The position numbers and the translations under genes are program-made. Source: Saprospiraceae bacterium UBA7328 (GTDB lineage: Bacteria > Bacteroidota > Bacteroidia > Chitinophagales > Saprospiraceae). Taken from it: a DNA stretch of 64,000 bases. Location of the stretch: positions 1,137-65,136 of the forward strand of contig DKPS01000064.1 of assembly GCA_002471345.1 (NCBI GenBank), written 5' to 3'. Positions 8,453-16,851 of the stretch are shown here, piece by piece; the stretch's first letter is position 1; every line of letters starts with the position of its first letter. The notes beneath the pieces are model-generated. The model was not told the origin of the DNA. It was given only the letters and a program-made list of their open reading frames with translations, and did not search any database.

Positions 8453-9010
8453 CTATTCTAATAATCCCTTGATGATGTCCACAGCTTCATCTATATGATT
8501 AGAAACTCGATTTGTGGATTTAAAGACAATGTCACCGTCAGAATTAATAATAACAAACCTGTCGTATGTAGTCCCAAATGATCTTGCAATACTGCTAGCT
8601 TGTCTTCCTAATGGAAATGTTATGCCCGTATCATCAGCGAAATCGTCAACAGTTGCATCAGAACGATCCCATTGATCACCGCCAATCATTGCAAACTTAT
8701 CATTATCTTTGAAAGCTTGATATATATCTGATTCCACAGTTGGTCCCACTGACCTGCAAGGCGGGCAACCTGACCCAAAAAACCAAATTATCAAGTTTTT
8801 TCCCCGATATAAGGATGACTCTAATTTAACTCCTGAAGTTGTCTCCATTGAAAAATCAGGAGCGGCTACTAAGTTACTTCCTCCGTCATCATTTGGGTCA
8901 TCTACCATATCCATATTAAATCCGTTGCCGTCATCTTCAGATTTAGAACAAGACATAAATGAAAGTGAAAAACCCAGGAGGAGAATGCTGAATATTTTAA
9001 TTACGTGCAT
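8453..9010 (-). CDS. Thioredoxin-fold redoxin lipoprotein
   Basis: This 185-residue protein has a lipoprotein signal with lipobox FMSC (Cys21), an acidic, Gly/Asp-rich linker (about 25-47) and a redoxin/AhpC-TSA-like domain. The active site is FFGSGCPPC with C82 and C85; the Pro of the cis-loop and the strand FVIINSDGDIVF follow. It is anchored at the inner or outer membrane facing the periplasm or surface. It starts the three-gene operon with a second TlpA-like protein and a DUF6029 barrel. Having two different CxxC thioredoxins in tandem suggests a relay or distinct substrates. Confidence 0.88.
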   Translation of the reverse strand: MHVIKIFSILLLGFSLSFMSCSKSEDDGNGFNMDMVDDPNDDGGSNLVAAPDFSMETTSGVKLESSLYRGKNLIIWFFGSGCPPCRSVGPTVESDIYQAFKDNDKFAMIGGDQWDRSDATVDDFADDTGITFPLGRQASSIARSFGTTYDRFVIINSDGDIVFKSTNRVSNHIDEAVDIIKGLLE

Positions 9011-9179
9011 GTTCTTTATATCTTTTGTTATCTGTAAAAGCCAAACGAGGTAGTTTTGTAATATATTTTTAGCTGCGAAAATAATGATCTTGGGTATATT
9101 TTTAATGCACTCGAAGGACTTAACTATATTACTTCAATGTATATATAATGGTTGCGTTGATACTTCTACTTTGTAAAGG

Positions 9180-9971
9180 TTAGTTTTTTATCATCTTTCC
9201 AGCTATCTCTTTAAGGAACTTAGCAGCTACAGCTGCAGTAATTCCAACATGGTCTCTTATTGGATTATATTCCACAATATCAGCTCCTATTACTGGAACA
9301 TCAATATTATGAATAATGGATAAAACCTCTCTAGTTGTGAGCCCTCCTGGTTCATGATGAGATACCCCTGGGGCAAAAGCTGGGTCAAGACCATCTAAAT
9401 CTAAGGAGATATATAATGGCCCGTCTAGGTCAGGGAGTTTTGATTCATGGAAATCCTTCATTTCTACAACTTCTACTCCATATTTTACACTCTGCTCCAA
9501 TTGATGAGGTGTAAGGCATCTTATGCCTACTTGTATTAGCCGAGCAGCTAATTTATTTTCCATAATTCTAGCAAAGGGTGAGGCATGACTATGGAGATTG
9601 CCTTCGAAATCCTCATATAAATCAGAATGAGCGTCAATCTGGAGAATATTGATGTTATCAAAATGCTCTGCATGAGCTGCTATAATTGGATAGCTAATAG
9701 AATGGTCACCTCCTAAAGTAATAAGACTTTTTCCATCAGAAATAATATTATCGACTGATTGGAATATATCAGAATAGAAATCTGTGGGTTTAATCGGATC
9801 CTTAAATTCAAGTTGCTCACTCTGAGTGACATTGATTCCTAATTCCGTATATGCATTAATTGAATCTGAATAGAATGCTTGTCTGATGATGTCAGGAGCT
9901 TTTGCAGGCCCTCTCATAAATGATGAGTTGGAATCATAATTTATGCCTTGAATGACTATTTTTTTTCTCAT
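9180..9971 (-). CDS. Agmatinase / ureohydrolase family protein
   Basis: This 263-residue ureohydrolase hydrolyses a guanidino compound, most likely agmatine, to urea and putrescine. The Mn-binding residues are all in place: GGDHS (H90), DAHSD (D113, H115, D117) and SLDLDGLDP (D191, D193). The last motif usually reads DIDxLDP, so LDLDGLDP is a mild variant. GIRCLTPHQ and SHHEPGG are also typical of the agmatinase branch rather than true arginases. It is shorter than E. coli SpeB (about 306) at the N-terminus. Substrate is inferred; formimidoylglutamase or guanidinobutyrase are alternatives. Confidence 0.85.
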   Translation of the reverse strand: MRKKIVIQGINYDSNSSFMRGPAKAPDIIRQAFYSDSINAYTELGINVTQSEQLEFKDPIKPTDFYSDIFQSVDNIISDGKSLITLGGDHSISYPIIAAHAEHFDNINILQIDAHSDLYEDFEGNLHSHASPFARIMENKLAARLIQVGIRCLTPHQLEQSVKYGVEVVEMKDFHESKLPDLDGPLYISLDLDGLDPAFAPGVSHHEPGGLTTREVLSIIHNIDVPVIGADIVEYNPIRDHVGITAAVAAKFLKEIAGKMIKN

Positions 9972-9997
9972 AGAGATATTGGGTTTTTATTTCTATT

Positions 9998-10534
9998 CTA
10001 AAGTCTTTTTCCTACTTGGATACCAAGGAGTAAAATGGCTCCTTCTCCTGTAGGTTCGCCATTAGTCTTGACATTCCATTCATATCCAAATGCTAAAGTA
10101 GGTGTGAAATGAATATTCTCTTTTTTGATTAAATAACCCAATTCTAAAGTGGGTTGTATTACAGTTATTTTGGTTGTGCCAGAAGTCCCATTAGGTTGAT
10201 TTATATTTTGTTGCCATTCCAGAGTATTCCACCAAAAATCACTTTTTACTCCTAAATTCCATCCTTGATGACCTTCTCTAAAATATCTTTTATGCCCTAA
10301 AGTAAATCCAAACCCATGACCTCGCTCATCATCTTGAATTCCTAAATCTCGGTGCCTAATCCAATTGTAACCCAATCTAATATGGGTAGCGCTTTTTGAA
10401 TTGTGATTTTGTTCTATCCTTAATCCTGGAATGATTCCAGTCGGATAAACTTGCAACTCAAAATTGAGATCTATTTGAGAATAGGACAATTGACTAATAA
10501 GAAATAAAAGGAATGTTGACTTTAAAGTTTTCAT
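9998..10534 (-). CDS. Hypothetical exported beta-barrel protein
   Basis: I do not recognise a named family. The 178-residue protein begins with a signal peptide ending near SQLSYSQ. The mature part alternates polar and aromatic residues in the way of a small outer-membrane barrel, and it ends in LGIQVGKRL, a plausible terminal strand. HIRLGYNWIRHRD and WNLGVKSDFWWNTLEW are the most distinctive parts. It is 26 nt upstream of the agmatinase gene in the same direction, so co-transcription is possible without any clear functional link. Confidence 0.6.
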   Translation of the reverse strand: MKTLKSTFLLFLISQLSYSQIDLNFELQVYPTGIIPGLRIEQNHNSKSATHIRLGYNWIRHRDLGIQDDERGHGFGFTLGHKRYFREGHQGWNLGVKSDFWWNTLEWQQNINQPNGTSGTTKITVIQPTLELGYLIKKENIHFTPTLAFGYEWNVKTNGEPTGEGAILLLGIQVGKRL

Positions 10535-10618
10535 TAATTCATAAATGAAATGTCTAAAACGAAAGTAGTGGATTTTATAATAGATTAAGTAGGATGCCTA
10601 AATCTAAATATTTTGATT

Positions 10619-11521
10619 TTATTCTACTTGAATTTCTAAGCTACTTACGGCTGCTACATTAAAAAGTCCTAATGGTTTTAGTCCTCCTGATTCATTCGTT
10701 ATGTTAGTTCTAGTATTGGCTAATGGTAAACTGAAAATTCCATTGCTTCCATTGTTAATTTGATCTCTTGCAATTTCTAAAAAATTAAAAGCATTAATAC
10801 TTAGAGAATGGATTTCAACTTTTGATGTTTCTCCAGGGTTCCACGGTGTATCAATATCATCATTGTCCAATTCATTTATGAATTCTCTGATAGGAGGAAT
10901 AAATATGATTCCATCCAATTGGGAACCTGAATCAAAACCTGCATCAAAAACTATATTTAACTGGGATGCTCTATTCAGAAATTCTCCATTCTTGAAAGCT
11001 TTTATCCAATAAGCATCTCCGGTACCTTGAGGATCTCTTGCAAAAAATTCTAAATATATTCCATCATCTAGAAAGATTTCATCATCCCGGAACTCTTGAG
11101 TAATAGAATCGACTGGAGGTACTCTATTCATCGTTGTTTCAGCTGTTAATAAATCTCCGTTTATATCAATCTCCAAGCTGAAATGATCTCCTGAAATTCC
11201 TAATGTTTCATTTGTACTAGGTTCCCATTCATACTTTCCATTCTGATTGTTGTCATTGAAAATGAATATGGTGCCGTCATTCTTAGTTAGAGTGACATTT
11301 GCATTTGTGACTGGTTCTGGAGTTGTATTATCAAAATACTGTCTAGATTGAGATAGACTAATTGTCTGGGTGGTATTTCGATTATCTATCCAGGCATCTA
11401 TGACCAATTGAGTATCAGACTCAATTGGATCAAGTACTATAACATCTTCACATGATGTAATCATTACACCTAATGCTAAAAGACCAAGAATAGATCTGCT
11501 TATTTTGTTAAAGTGATTCAT
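10619..11521 (-). CDS. DUF4249 domain-containing lipoprotein
   Basis: This roughly 300-residue protein is a Bacteroidota DUF4249 family member, predicted to be an extracellular or surface lipoprotein. The lipobox is MITSC about 24 residues in, followed by the family start DPIESDTQLVIDAW and the beta-rich LSQSRQYFDN region. An upstream in-frame start at 11575 would overlap the TonB receptor gene and spoil the signal peptide, so I chose ATG 11521, which lies 10 nt after the receptor's stop. DUF4249 proteins nearly always follow a TonB-dependent receptor of this type; the pair probably takes up an unidentified ligand, in a SusC/SusD-like arrangement by analogy. Confidence 0.88.
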   Translation of the reverse strand: MNHFNKISRSILGLLALGVMITSCEDVIVLDPIESDTQLVIDAWIDNRNTTQTISLSQSRQYFDNTTPEPVTNANVTLTKNDGTIFIFNDNNQNGKYEWEPSTNETLGISGDHFSLEIDINGDLLTAETTMNRVPPVDSITQEFRDDEIFLDDGIYLEFFARDPQGTGDAYWIKAFKNGEFLNRASQLNIVFDAGFDSGSQLDGIIFIPPIREFINELDNDDIDTPWNPGETSKVEIHSLSINAFNFLEIARDQINNGSNGIFSLPLANTRTNITNESGGLKPLGLFNVAAVSSLEIQVE

Positions 11522-11531
11522 CTTTAAGGAT

Positions 11532-13883
11532 TTAGAATTTGAAATTATATGAAACGGAAGGAATGAAATTACCAACTACAGAAAGCTTCACAGCTTCAGT
11601 TACTCCATTTTCACCAAGTCTAGTAAAAATGGAGAATGGATTTCTTTTACTATATAAATTGTAAATGGAAAATACCCATTCACTTTGCCACCTTCGCTGT
11701 TCATTTTTCTTTCCTTGAAGTGTGGCTGATACATCAAGGCGATGGTAAGAAGGAATCCTAACATTGTTTCTAGAGTCAAATGCATTATCTGGAATAATGT
11801 AGCCTTGTTGTTCAAATCTTGTAGTAGGAAATGTAGTAGGTGTACCGCTGATTAAAGCAAAATTAGCACTTAATGAAATTCTCTTAGAAACATCATAAAA
11901 AGCAGTTAAGCTTAGATTGTGAAGCTGATCAAATCTTGATGCATACCATTCATTATTGTTTACACCATTCACTTGTCTTTCAGTACGAGCTAGAGTATAA
12001 CTGACCCATCCATTAAACTTGCCTTCCGTTTTTTTAAACATCAATTCGAGACCATATGCTCTCCCTTGTCCTTCTAATAGGTCACCTTCCAATAATTCAT
12101 TAATTAATAGATCTGCGCCATCGATATAATCAACTAGTTGATCCATCTTTTTATAATATACTTCTGCTGATAACTCGTAGATGTCATCCTTGAAATTTTG
12201 GAAATAACCTAATGCAACTTGATTCGCAATCTGAGGCTTAATGTTGTTAGTAGATGGAGTCCATATGTCAACAGGTGTTGCAGCTGTTGTATTTGAAATT
12301 AGATGTATGTATTGAGACATTTTATTATAACTCAACTTAAATGATTGCTTATCATTTAATTGATACTTTAATGATAATCTAGGTTCCAGGTTATTATAAG
12401 TTTTGATACTTTCCCATTGGTCGTATTCTTGAGAAGATACAACAGGCCGACGAAGCCCTGGAGTTGACTCTGCATATTCATAAGCCGTGCCTTCACCAGT
12501 GTAATTGAACATCGAAAACCTTAATCCATAGTTAAGAGAAAGCTTTTCGCCGATATCAATTTCATTTTCAATGAATAGACTGCTTTCAATGGCAAATTTC
12601 TTAGGTAATGTAAGATCAGTCACTTCTCCTTCGCTTACTCCAACAGCATTTGCTGGTTCGAATTCATATATAATACCATGAGCTCCAAATCTTACTATGT
12701 TTCCAGGAGTTAAGAAGAGCGTAAATTCAGGTTCGAAGGAATAGTTTTTTATTGAGGCGTCCCAATCAAATTTATTGGTTGATTCACTGCCAAAATTTAT
12801 TTGATAATCATAATCACTATAATAGACGGTAAAATTAGAGAACAACTTATCTGAGAAAAGATGATTCCATCTTAAGGTAGTGGTAGCATTGCCCCAATTA
12901 AAACCTGCATCATCACCAAATCCAAAGTTATCTCGTCCTGTATAAGCTGAAAGGAACAGAGTGTTTTTTTCATCTATATCGAAGTTGGTTTTTAATGTTA
13001 GGTCATAGAAATTTAGCACAGATCCTTCCACATCTTCATTTAAAAAGGGTTGAGCCAGTACATCAATGTATGATCTTCTTCCTGCTATGATAAAAGAAGC
13101 TTTGTCTTTTACAATTGGAGCTTCAACTGATAGTCTGCTGAAAATCGCTCCTATTCCACCATTGAGAGCTAAGTTCTTTTTGTTTCCTTCTTTCATCCTT
13201 ACATCTAGAATAGAAGAAAGTCGACCACCATATCTCGCAGGGATCCCGCCTTTATACAATTTTACATCTTTTACAGCATCTGGATTAAATACAGAGAAAA
13301 AGCCAAATAGATGTGATGAATTATATACTGGAGCTTCATCTAGAAGTACTAAATTTTGATCTATACTTCCTCCTCTAACGTTAAATCCACTCGCTCCTTC
13401 ACCCACGGAACTTACTCCCGGCAATAACTGTATACTTCTTAAAATTTCTACCTCCCCTAATAATGTTGGCATTTTTTGAATAGTACCTATATCCAGCTTG
13501 TTTACACTCATTTCATTAGTGCTTACATTGGCATTTGGAGCTTCTGAACTAATCACTATTTCTGTTAATTCTGACGCTTCAGTAGCCAGTTCTATGTCCT
13601 TTTTTTGATTTTGGAAAAGCTCGACAATGATCTCTTGTGTGATGAAACCCAAATAGGAGTATTGAAGTGTATATCTTCCTTGAGGTAGTGATAATGAATA
13701 GAAACCATATTCATTAGTAGAAGCTCCTTTTTGTAGCTCTACAACATATACATTGGATCCGATTAAAGTTTCTCCATTAGATCCATCACTTATATATCCA
13801 CTGATAGTGATGTTCTCTTGTGCATACGAAGAGTAGAAAGAAAAGGAAAGAATTATTAACAATGAGTAAAGGAATAGCTTCAT
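11532..13883 (-). CDS. TonB-dependent receptor with carboxypeptidase-regulatory-like N-terminal domain
   Basis: This 783-residue outer-membrane transporter has a signal peptide (1-21), a CarboxypepD_reg-like domain (about 25-105, with ISGYISDGSNGETLIGSNVY), a plug domain (about 120-230, with GFNVRGGSIDQNLVLLDEAP and YKGGIPARYGGRLSS) and a beta-barrel to the C-terminus ending in YNFKF. The plug motif and position beside a DUF4249 lipoprotein gene define a common Bacteroidota pair. Transport would need TonB-ExbBD encoded elsewhere. The substrate cannot be read from the sequence. The length is normal and no frame break is seen. Confidence 0.93.
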   Translation of the reverse strand: MKLFLYSLLIILSFSFYSSYAQENITISGYISDGSNGETLIGSNVYVVELQKGASTNEYGFYSLSLPQGRYTLQYSYLGFITQEIIVELFQNQKKDIELATEASELTEIVISSEAPNANVSTNEMSVNKLDIGTIQKMPTLLGEVEILRSIQLLPGVSSVGEGASGFNVRGGSIDQNLVLLDEAPVYNSSHLFGFFSVFNPDAVKDVKLYKGGIPARYGGRLSSILDVRMKEGNKKNLALNGGIGAIFSRLSVEAPIVKDKASFIIAGRRSYIDVLAQPFLNEDVEGSVLNFYDLTLKTNFDIDEKNTLFLSAYTGRDNFGFGDDAGFNWGNATTTLRWNHLFSDKLFSNFTVYYSDYDYQINFGSESTNKFDWDASIKNYSFEPEFTLFLTPGNIVRFGAHGIIYEFEPANAVGVSEGEVTDLTLPKKFAIESSLFIENEIDIGEKLSLNYGLRFSMFNYTGEGTAYEYAESTPGLRRPVVSSQEYDQWESIKTYNNLEPRLSLKYQLNDKQSFKLSYNKMSQYIHLISNTTAATPVDIWTPSTNNIKPQIANQVALGYFQNFKDDIYELSAEVYYKKMDQLVDYIDGADLLINELLEGDLLEGQGRAYGLELMFKKTEGKFNGWVSYTLARTERQVNGVNNNEWYASRFDQLHNLSLTAFYDVSKRISLSANFALISGTPTTFPTTRFEQQGYIIPDNAFDSRNNVRIPSYHRLDVSATLQGKKNEQRRWQSEWVFSIYNLYSKRNPFSIFTRLGENGVTEAVKLSVVGNFIPSVSYNFKF

Positions 13884-14185
13884 TTATTTCGATTCAAAGA
13901 TGACAATAAGCACTCATTAGCTGACTCTGTTTGGTCATTGTAAAATGAGATCCACAAAGCTACAAACACTGAATGTTATGAGAAGTTTAAATTCTTCAAA
14001 AGGCCCTTATTTAGTCTATAAAACTCTATAATGAAACGACTAATGAGGTCTACCATGAAGAATCAAAAAAAATCATAATTTAAGTCAGGTCTTGGCCTTT
14101 CATCAAACATTAGATTCATTCTGTCTAATTAAGTTTGACGGTGAAATGACATTTGGTATTTAGCAACAAATCATGAATTTCACAA
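13884..14185. other. Divergent intergenic region, TonB receptor / membrane protein
   Basis: This 302-base AT-rich gap lies between divergently transcribed genes and must hold their promoters. Near the receptor start the minus strand reads CATCTTTG, which is one base off the -7 element TAnnTTTG. I see no ORF with coding character, no tRNA and no strong hairpin. Confidence 0.45.
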
Positions 14186-14731
14186 ATGTTGAATCTCTTT
14201 GTTGTTTTCCAAAAAAAACTACGCTCTAGCCTGGTTGTATTATTTCTAATTTCATCACTTGTTGCATGGGAGTATTTCCATGGAGGCGTGGCTAGACACT
14301 ACTTGCTACATGATGAAAATATGCCATCTTTTTCAAATTGGTGGGGGCTTATTACTGTTCCATTAACGGCGTGGATATCACTTTCTTTAATCCAGAAAAA
14401 TATAAAAACCAATCAAATCAATGATACTTTTAAATGTAGAACTATCAATGGTTTTCTTGTAGCCTTTTTGTTCGGAATTTTGATGTGTATATTATGGAAT
14501 TTCGAACTAGAAAATATCATGCAATTTGTAATATTATTACCCCTTTTATTGTCGCTATTTATGACTGTACATAGACCTGAAATCTTACTAGGATTTGTTT
14601 TAGGTATGGTCTTTACCTTTGGCGGTGTTCTGTCTGTAGGATTTGGAGTTTTTCTTTTGATCCTTTCCTTTCTAATAAATGGCGTGGTTAGAAAGGGTGT
14701 TCTATTCCTTTTGTCAAGGTTAAATTCATGA
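14186..14731 (+). CDS. Conserved integral membrane protein of unknown function
   Basis: This 181-residue protein has about five hydrophobic segments (roughly residues 14-30, 50-67, 88-103, 108-124 and 136-165). The sequence EYFHGGVARHYLLHDENMP followed by SNWWG resembles a conserved uncharacterised membrane protein family in which a His-containing loop precedes an Asn-Trp-Trp motif. The conserved histidines could bind metal, but that is inference. The gene stands alone, divergent from the TonB receptor and convergent toward recN. I do not know its function. Confidence 0.7.
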   Translation: MLNLFVVFQKKLRSSLVVLFLISSLVAWEYFHGGVARHYLLHDENMPSFSNWWGLITVPLTAWISLSLIQKNIKTNQINDTFKCRTINGFLVAFLFGILMCILWNFELENIMQFVILLPLLLSLFMTVHRPEILLGFVLGMVFTFGGVLSVGFGVFLLILSFLINGVVRKGVLFLLSRLNS

Positions 14732-15168
14732 CTTACAATGGTTGAATCTTCATTCTAATTTTTAGCTGTTGCTATTAGTTTGCTTTCGCAGTTATATATT
14801 ATAGGTGAGAAAAGTAAATCATTTTTTACCCTATTAACTATTTTAGATGTTACGGTAATATTATTTGTCAATTTGACCTAGGAGATTTAGGAAGCCGATA
14901 TTCAAGTCAAGATTTATCCAAGGGTTTTTCGGAAAAAATAGAAATGTGTCCCAGAGCTTAGCCAAAATAGATATTATAAATCCCTTTTAAACTATTCTTG
15001 CTAAATTATAATTTGTTACAATCAATCACTGTAATTATCGCGATCTGTCAGTTCTAATCAATCACTCCAATATTACTTAGATATTGGAGGAGGGAAATTG
15101 TCGTTCTTAGATTTTCTGATCAGGAATTGATCCATTTTGTTGTTATTATTTGATTCAAGTCTTTTAAT
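14732..15168. other. Long convergent intergenic region with repeats
   Basis: This 437-base gap lies between convergent genes and has no ORF with coding character. It holds a direct repeat AATCAATCACT at 15020-15030 and 15056-15066, and a perfect hairpin CTCCAATAT / ATATTGGAG at 15065-15073 / 15081-15089 with a 7-nt loop. The hairpin is not followed by a T-tract on either strand, so it is not a standard terminator. A small RNA cannot be excluded. Confidence 0.5.
15065..15089. repeat. Perfect 9-bp inverted repeat
   Basis: CTCCAATAT (15065-15073) pairs exactly with ATATTGGAG (15081-15089) around a 7-base loop. The second copy of the AATCAATCACT direct repeat abuts its left arm. It lies 80 nt beyond the recN stop. 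It could be an RNA end structure or a protein binding site. Confidence 0.5.
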
Positions 15169-16839
15169 CTATTTTGTTCTTACCATTTCCATCAACTCTC
15201 TTGCATTTGTTACAGCAGATGGAGTAGGAGGATTGCCACTGAGCATATGCGCTATCTCATTGATTCGCCCATCTTCATCGAGTTTCCTGACTTTAGTGTA
15301 AGATCTTTCGGAGGTGTCTTCTTTATAGATGAAGAAGTGCTCGTCTCCATATGCAGCGACTTGTGGGGAGTGCGTGATAGTAATGATTTGATACTTTTCA
15401 GAAAGGTCACCAATGAGTTGCCCCATAATCAGTGCAACTTGACCTGAGACTCCAGAATCTACTTCATCAAAAATCATTGTAGGGAGATTAGTTCTATCCG
15501 CAATGATTGATTTGATACATAAAGCTAATCTAGACATTTCACCACCCGATGCAATTTGTGTAATGGGGTTCAGAGGGATACCCTTATTTGCACTAAAATG
15601 ATAAACAATATCATCATTTCCATGCTCTTCAAATGCTGGAAGTGGATTGATTTTTATTTCAAATCGTGCATTCGGCATGGACAACTTTTGTAAGATTTTT
15701 TCTATAGATTTTGAAAAATTCCCAGAAACATTTGTTCTAGATTCCGTCAGCCTATGTGCAATTTGCTTTAGTTCAGTTTTGCTTTCAGAAAGCTTCTTTT
15801 CTAATATTTCAATATGCTCATCTAGATTGTCATTGCGCTCTATTCTCACTTGTATATTATCTCTTATTTTCTTTAGAGCCTTGATGTCTAGTTCTTTATG
15901 CTTCTTTTGAAGAGAATAGATCAAGTCCAATCGTTCTTTAGTCTCAGTGATTTTTAGCTCATCATAATCTGTTTCTTCTGCTAGGTTTTCACTTTGCCTT
16001 TGAAGATCTATTAATTCATCGTTCGCATCATCTAACCTCTCTTTAATATTGGCTATGATTGGATTGATCTTAGATAATGGAAGTAGTTCTTTAGAAAGGT
16101 CAGAAAGCTGGTCAGAAATGTTGGAATCAGCGTTTGATATCAATTGAGAAAAGTTATTGAGTATTCTCTTGATATCCTCTGCATTATTGAGTGTCTGAAA
16201 TTCTGATTCTAATGTTTCAATATTTGTATTGTCCAAGTCTGCATGCTCCAGTTCTGTCAGTTGAAATTTTAGATATTCTAATTCTTGCTCAGACTGCTTT
16301 TCTTTATTTTTTAATGCATTCAGTTCTGTAACTATAGACTTATAATGTTTGAATGATTTTGAATAATTGACTTTGATTTTATCGTTGGCGGCCATTGCAT
16401 CTATATATGACCTTTGTTTATCAGCATCATTGATATCCATCGTATCAAATTGCTGATGTAGATCTATGAGAATAGATCCAGTCTTACGCAATGATTGTAA
16501 AGTAACAGGAGTATCATTTATAAATGCTCTGGATTTACCCCTATTATTAATTTCTCTTCTGATGACAACCTGCTCTCCATCAATATCATAGTCCTCTTCT
16601 TCTGAAAGACGTCTTTTTACCTTGTCATTTATTTGAAAATCCGCCTCAACTATACATTTACGAGATTCGTCGTATAAAACTTTTGTATCCGCCCTTGCCC
16701 CTAAGACCATATTTAGAGCGCCTAGAACAATTGATTTCCCGGCACCAGTTTCTCCAGTTATAATATTTAGATTTCGGTCAAATTTAAAATCGACCTCTTC
16801 TATTATAGCGTAGTTTTTTATTGATAAACTTCTTAGCAT
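15169..16839 (-). CDS. recN: DNA repair protein RecN
   Basis: This 556-residue SMC-like ATPase acts in double-strand break repair. The N-terminal head starts LSIKNYAIIEEVDF and has Walker A GETGAGKS near residues 29-36. A long coiled coil fills about 155-370. The C-terminal head has the signature ASGGEMSRL and Walker B/D-loop FDEVDSGVSG, and ends with the helix GNPPTPSAVTNARELM typical of RecN. Length is normal. It is the last gene of the minus-strand run that begins with the M20 hydrolase or hemC, 12 nt downstream of the TPR protein gene. Confidence 0.96.
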   Translation of the reverse strand: MLRSLSIKNYAIIEEVDFKFDRNLNIITGETGAGKSIVLGALNMVLGARADTKVLYDESRKCIVEADFQINDKVKRRLSEEEDYDIDGEQVVIRREINNRGKSRAFINDTPVTLQSLRKTGSILIDLHQQFDTMDINDADKQRSYIDAMAANDKIKVNYSKSFKHYKSIVTELNALKNKEKQSEQELEYLKFQLTELEHADLDNTNIETLESEFQTLNNAEDIKRILNNFSQLISNADSNISDQLSDLSKELLPLSKINPIIANIKERLDDANDELIDLQRQSENLAEETDYDELKITETKERLDLIYSLQKKHKELDIKALKKIRDNIQVRIERNDNLDEHIEILEKKLSESKTELKQIAHRLTESRTNVSGNFSKSIEKILQKLSMPNARFEIKINPLPAFEEHGNDDIVYHFSANKGIPLNPITQIASGGEMSRLALCIKSIIADRTNLPTMIFDEVDSGVSGQVALIMGQLIGDLSEKYQIITITHSPQVAAYGDEHFFIYKEDTSERSYTKVRKLDEDGRINEIAHMLSGNPPTPSAVTNARELMEMVRTK

Positions 16840-16851
16840 TAATTCTTCCTC

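Noticed and set aside
11522..11575. Longer start for the DUF4249 gene
   Set aside because: It would overlap the TonB receptor gene and put extra residues before a normal lipoprotein signal.
12651..12662. GGTTCGA-like string that resembles a tRNA T-loop
   Set aside because: It is inside the TonB receptor coding sequence and no acceptor or anticodon stem can be formed around it.
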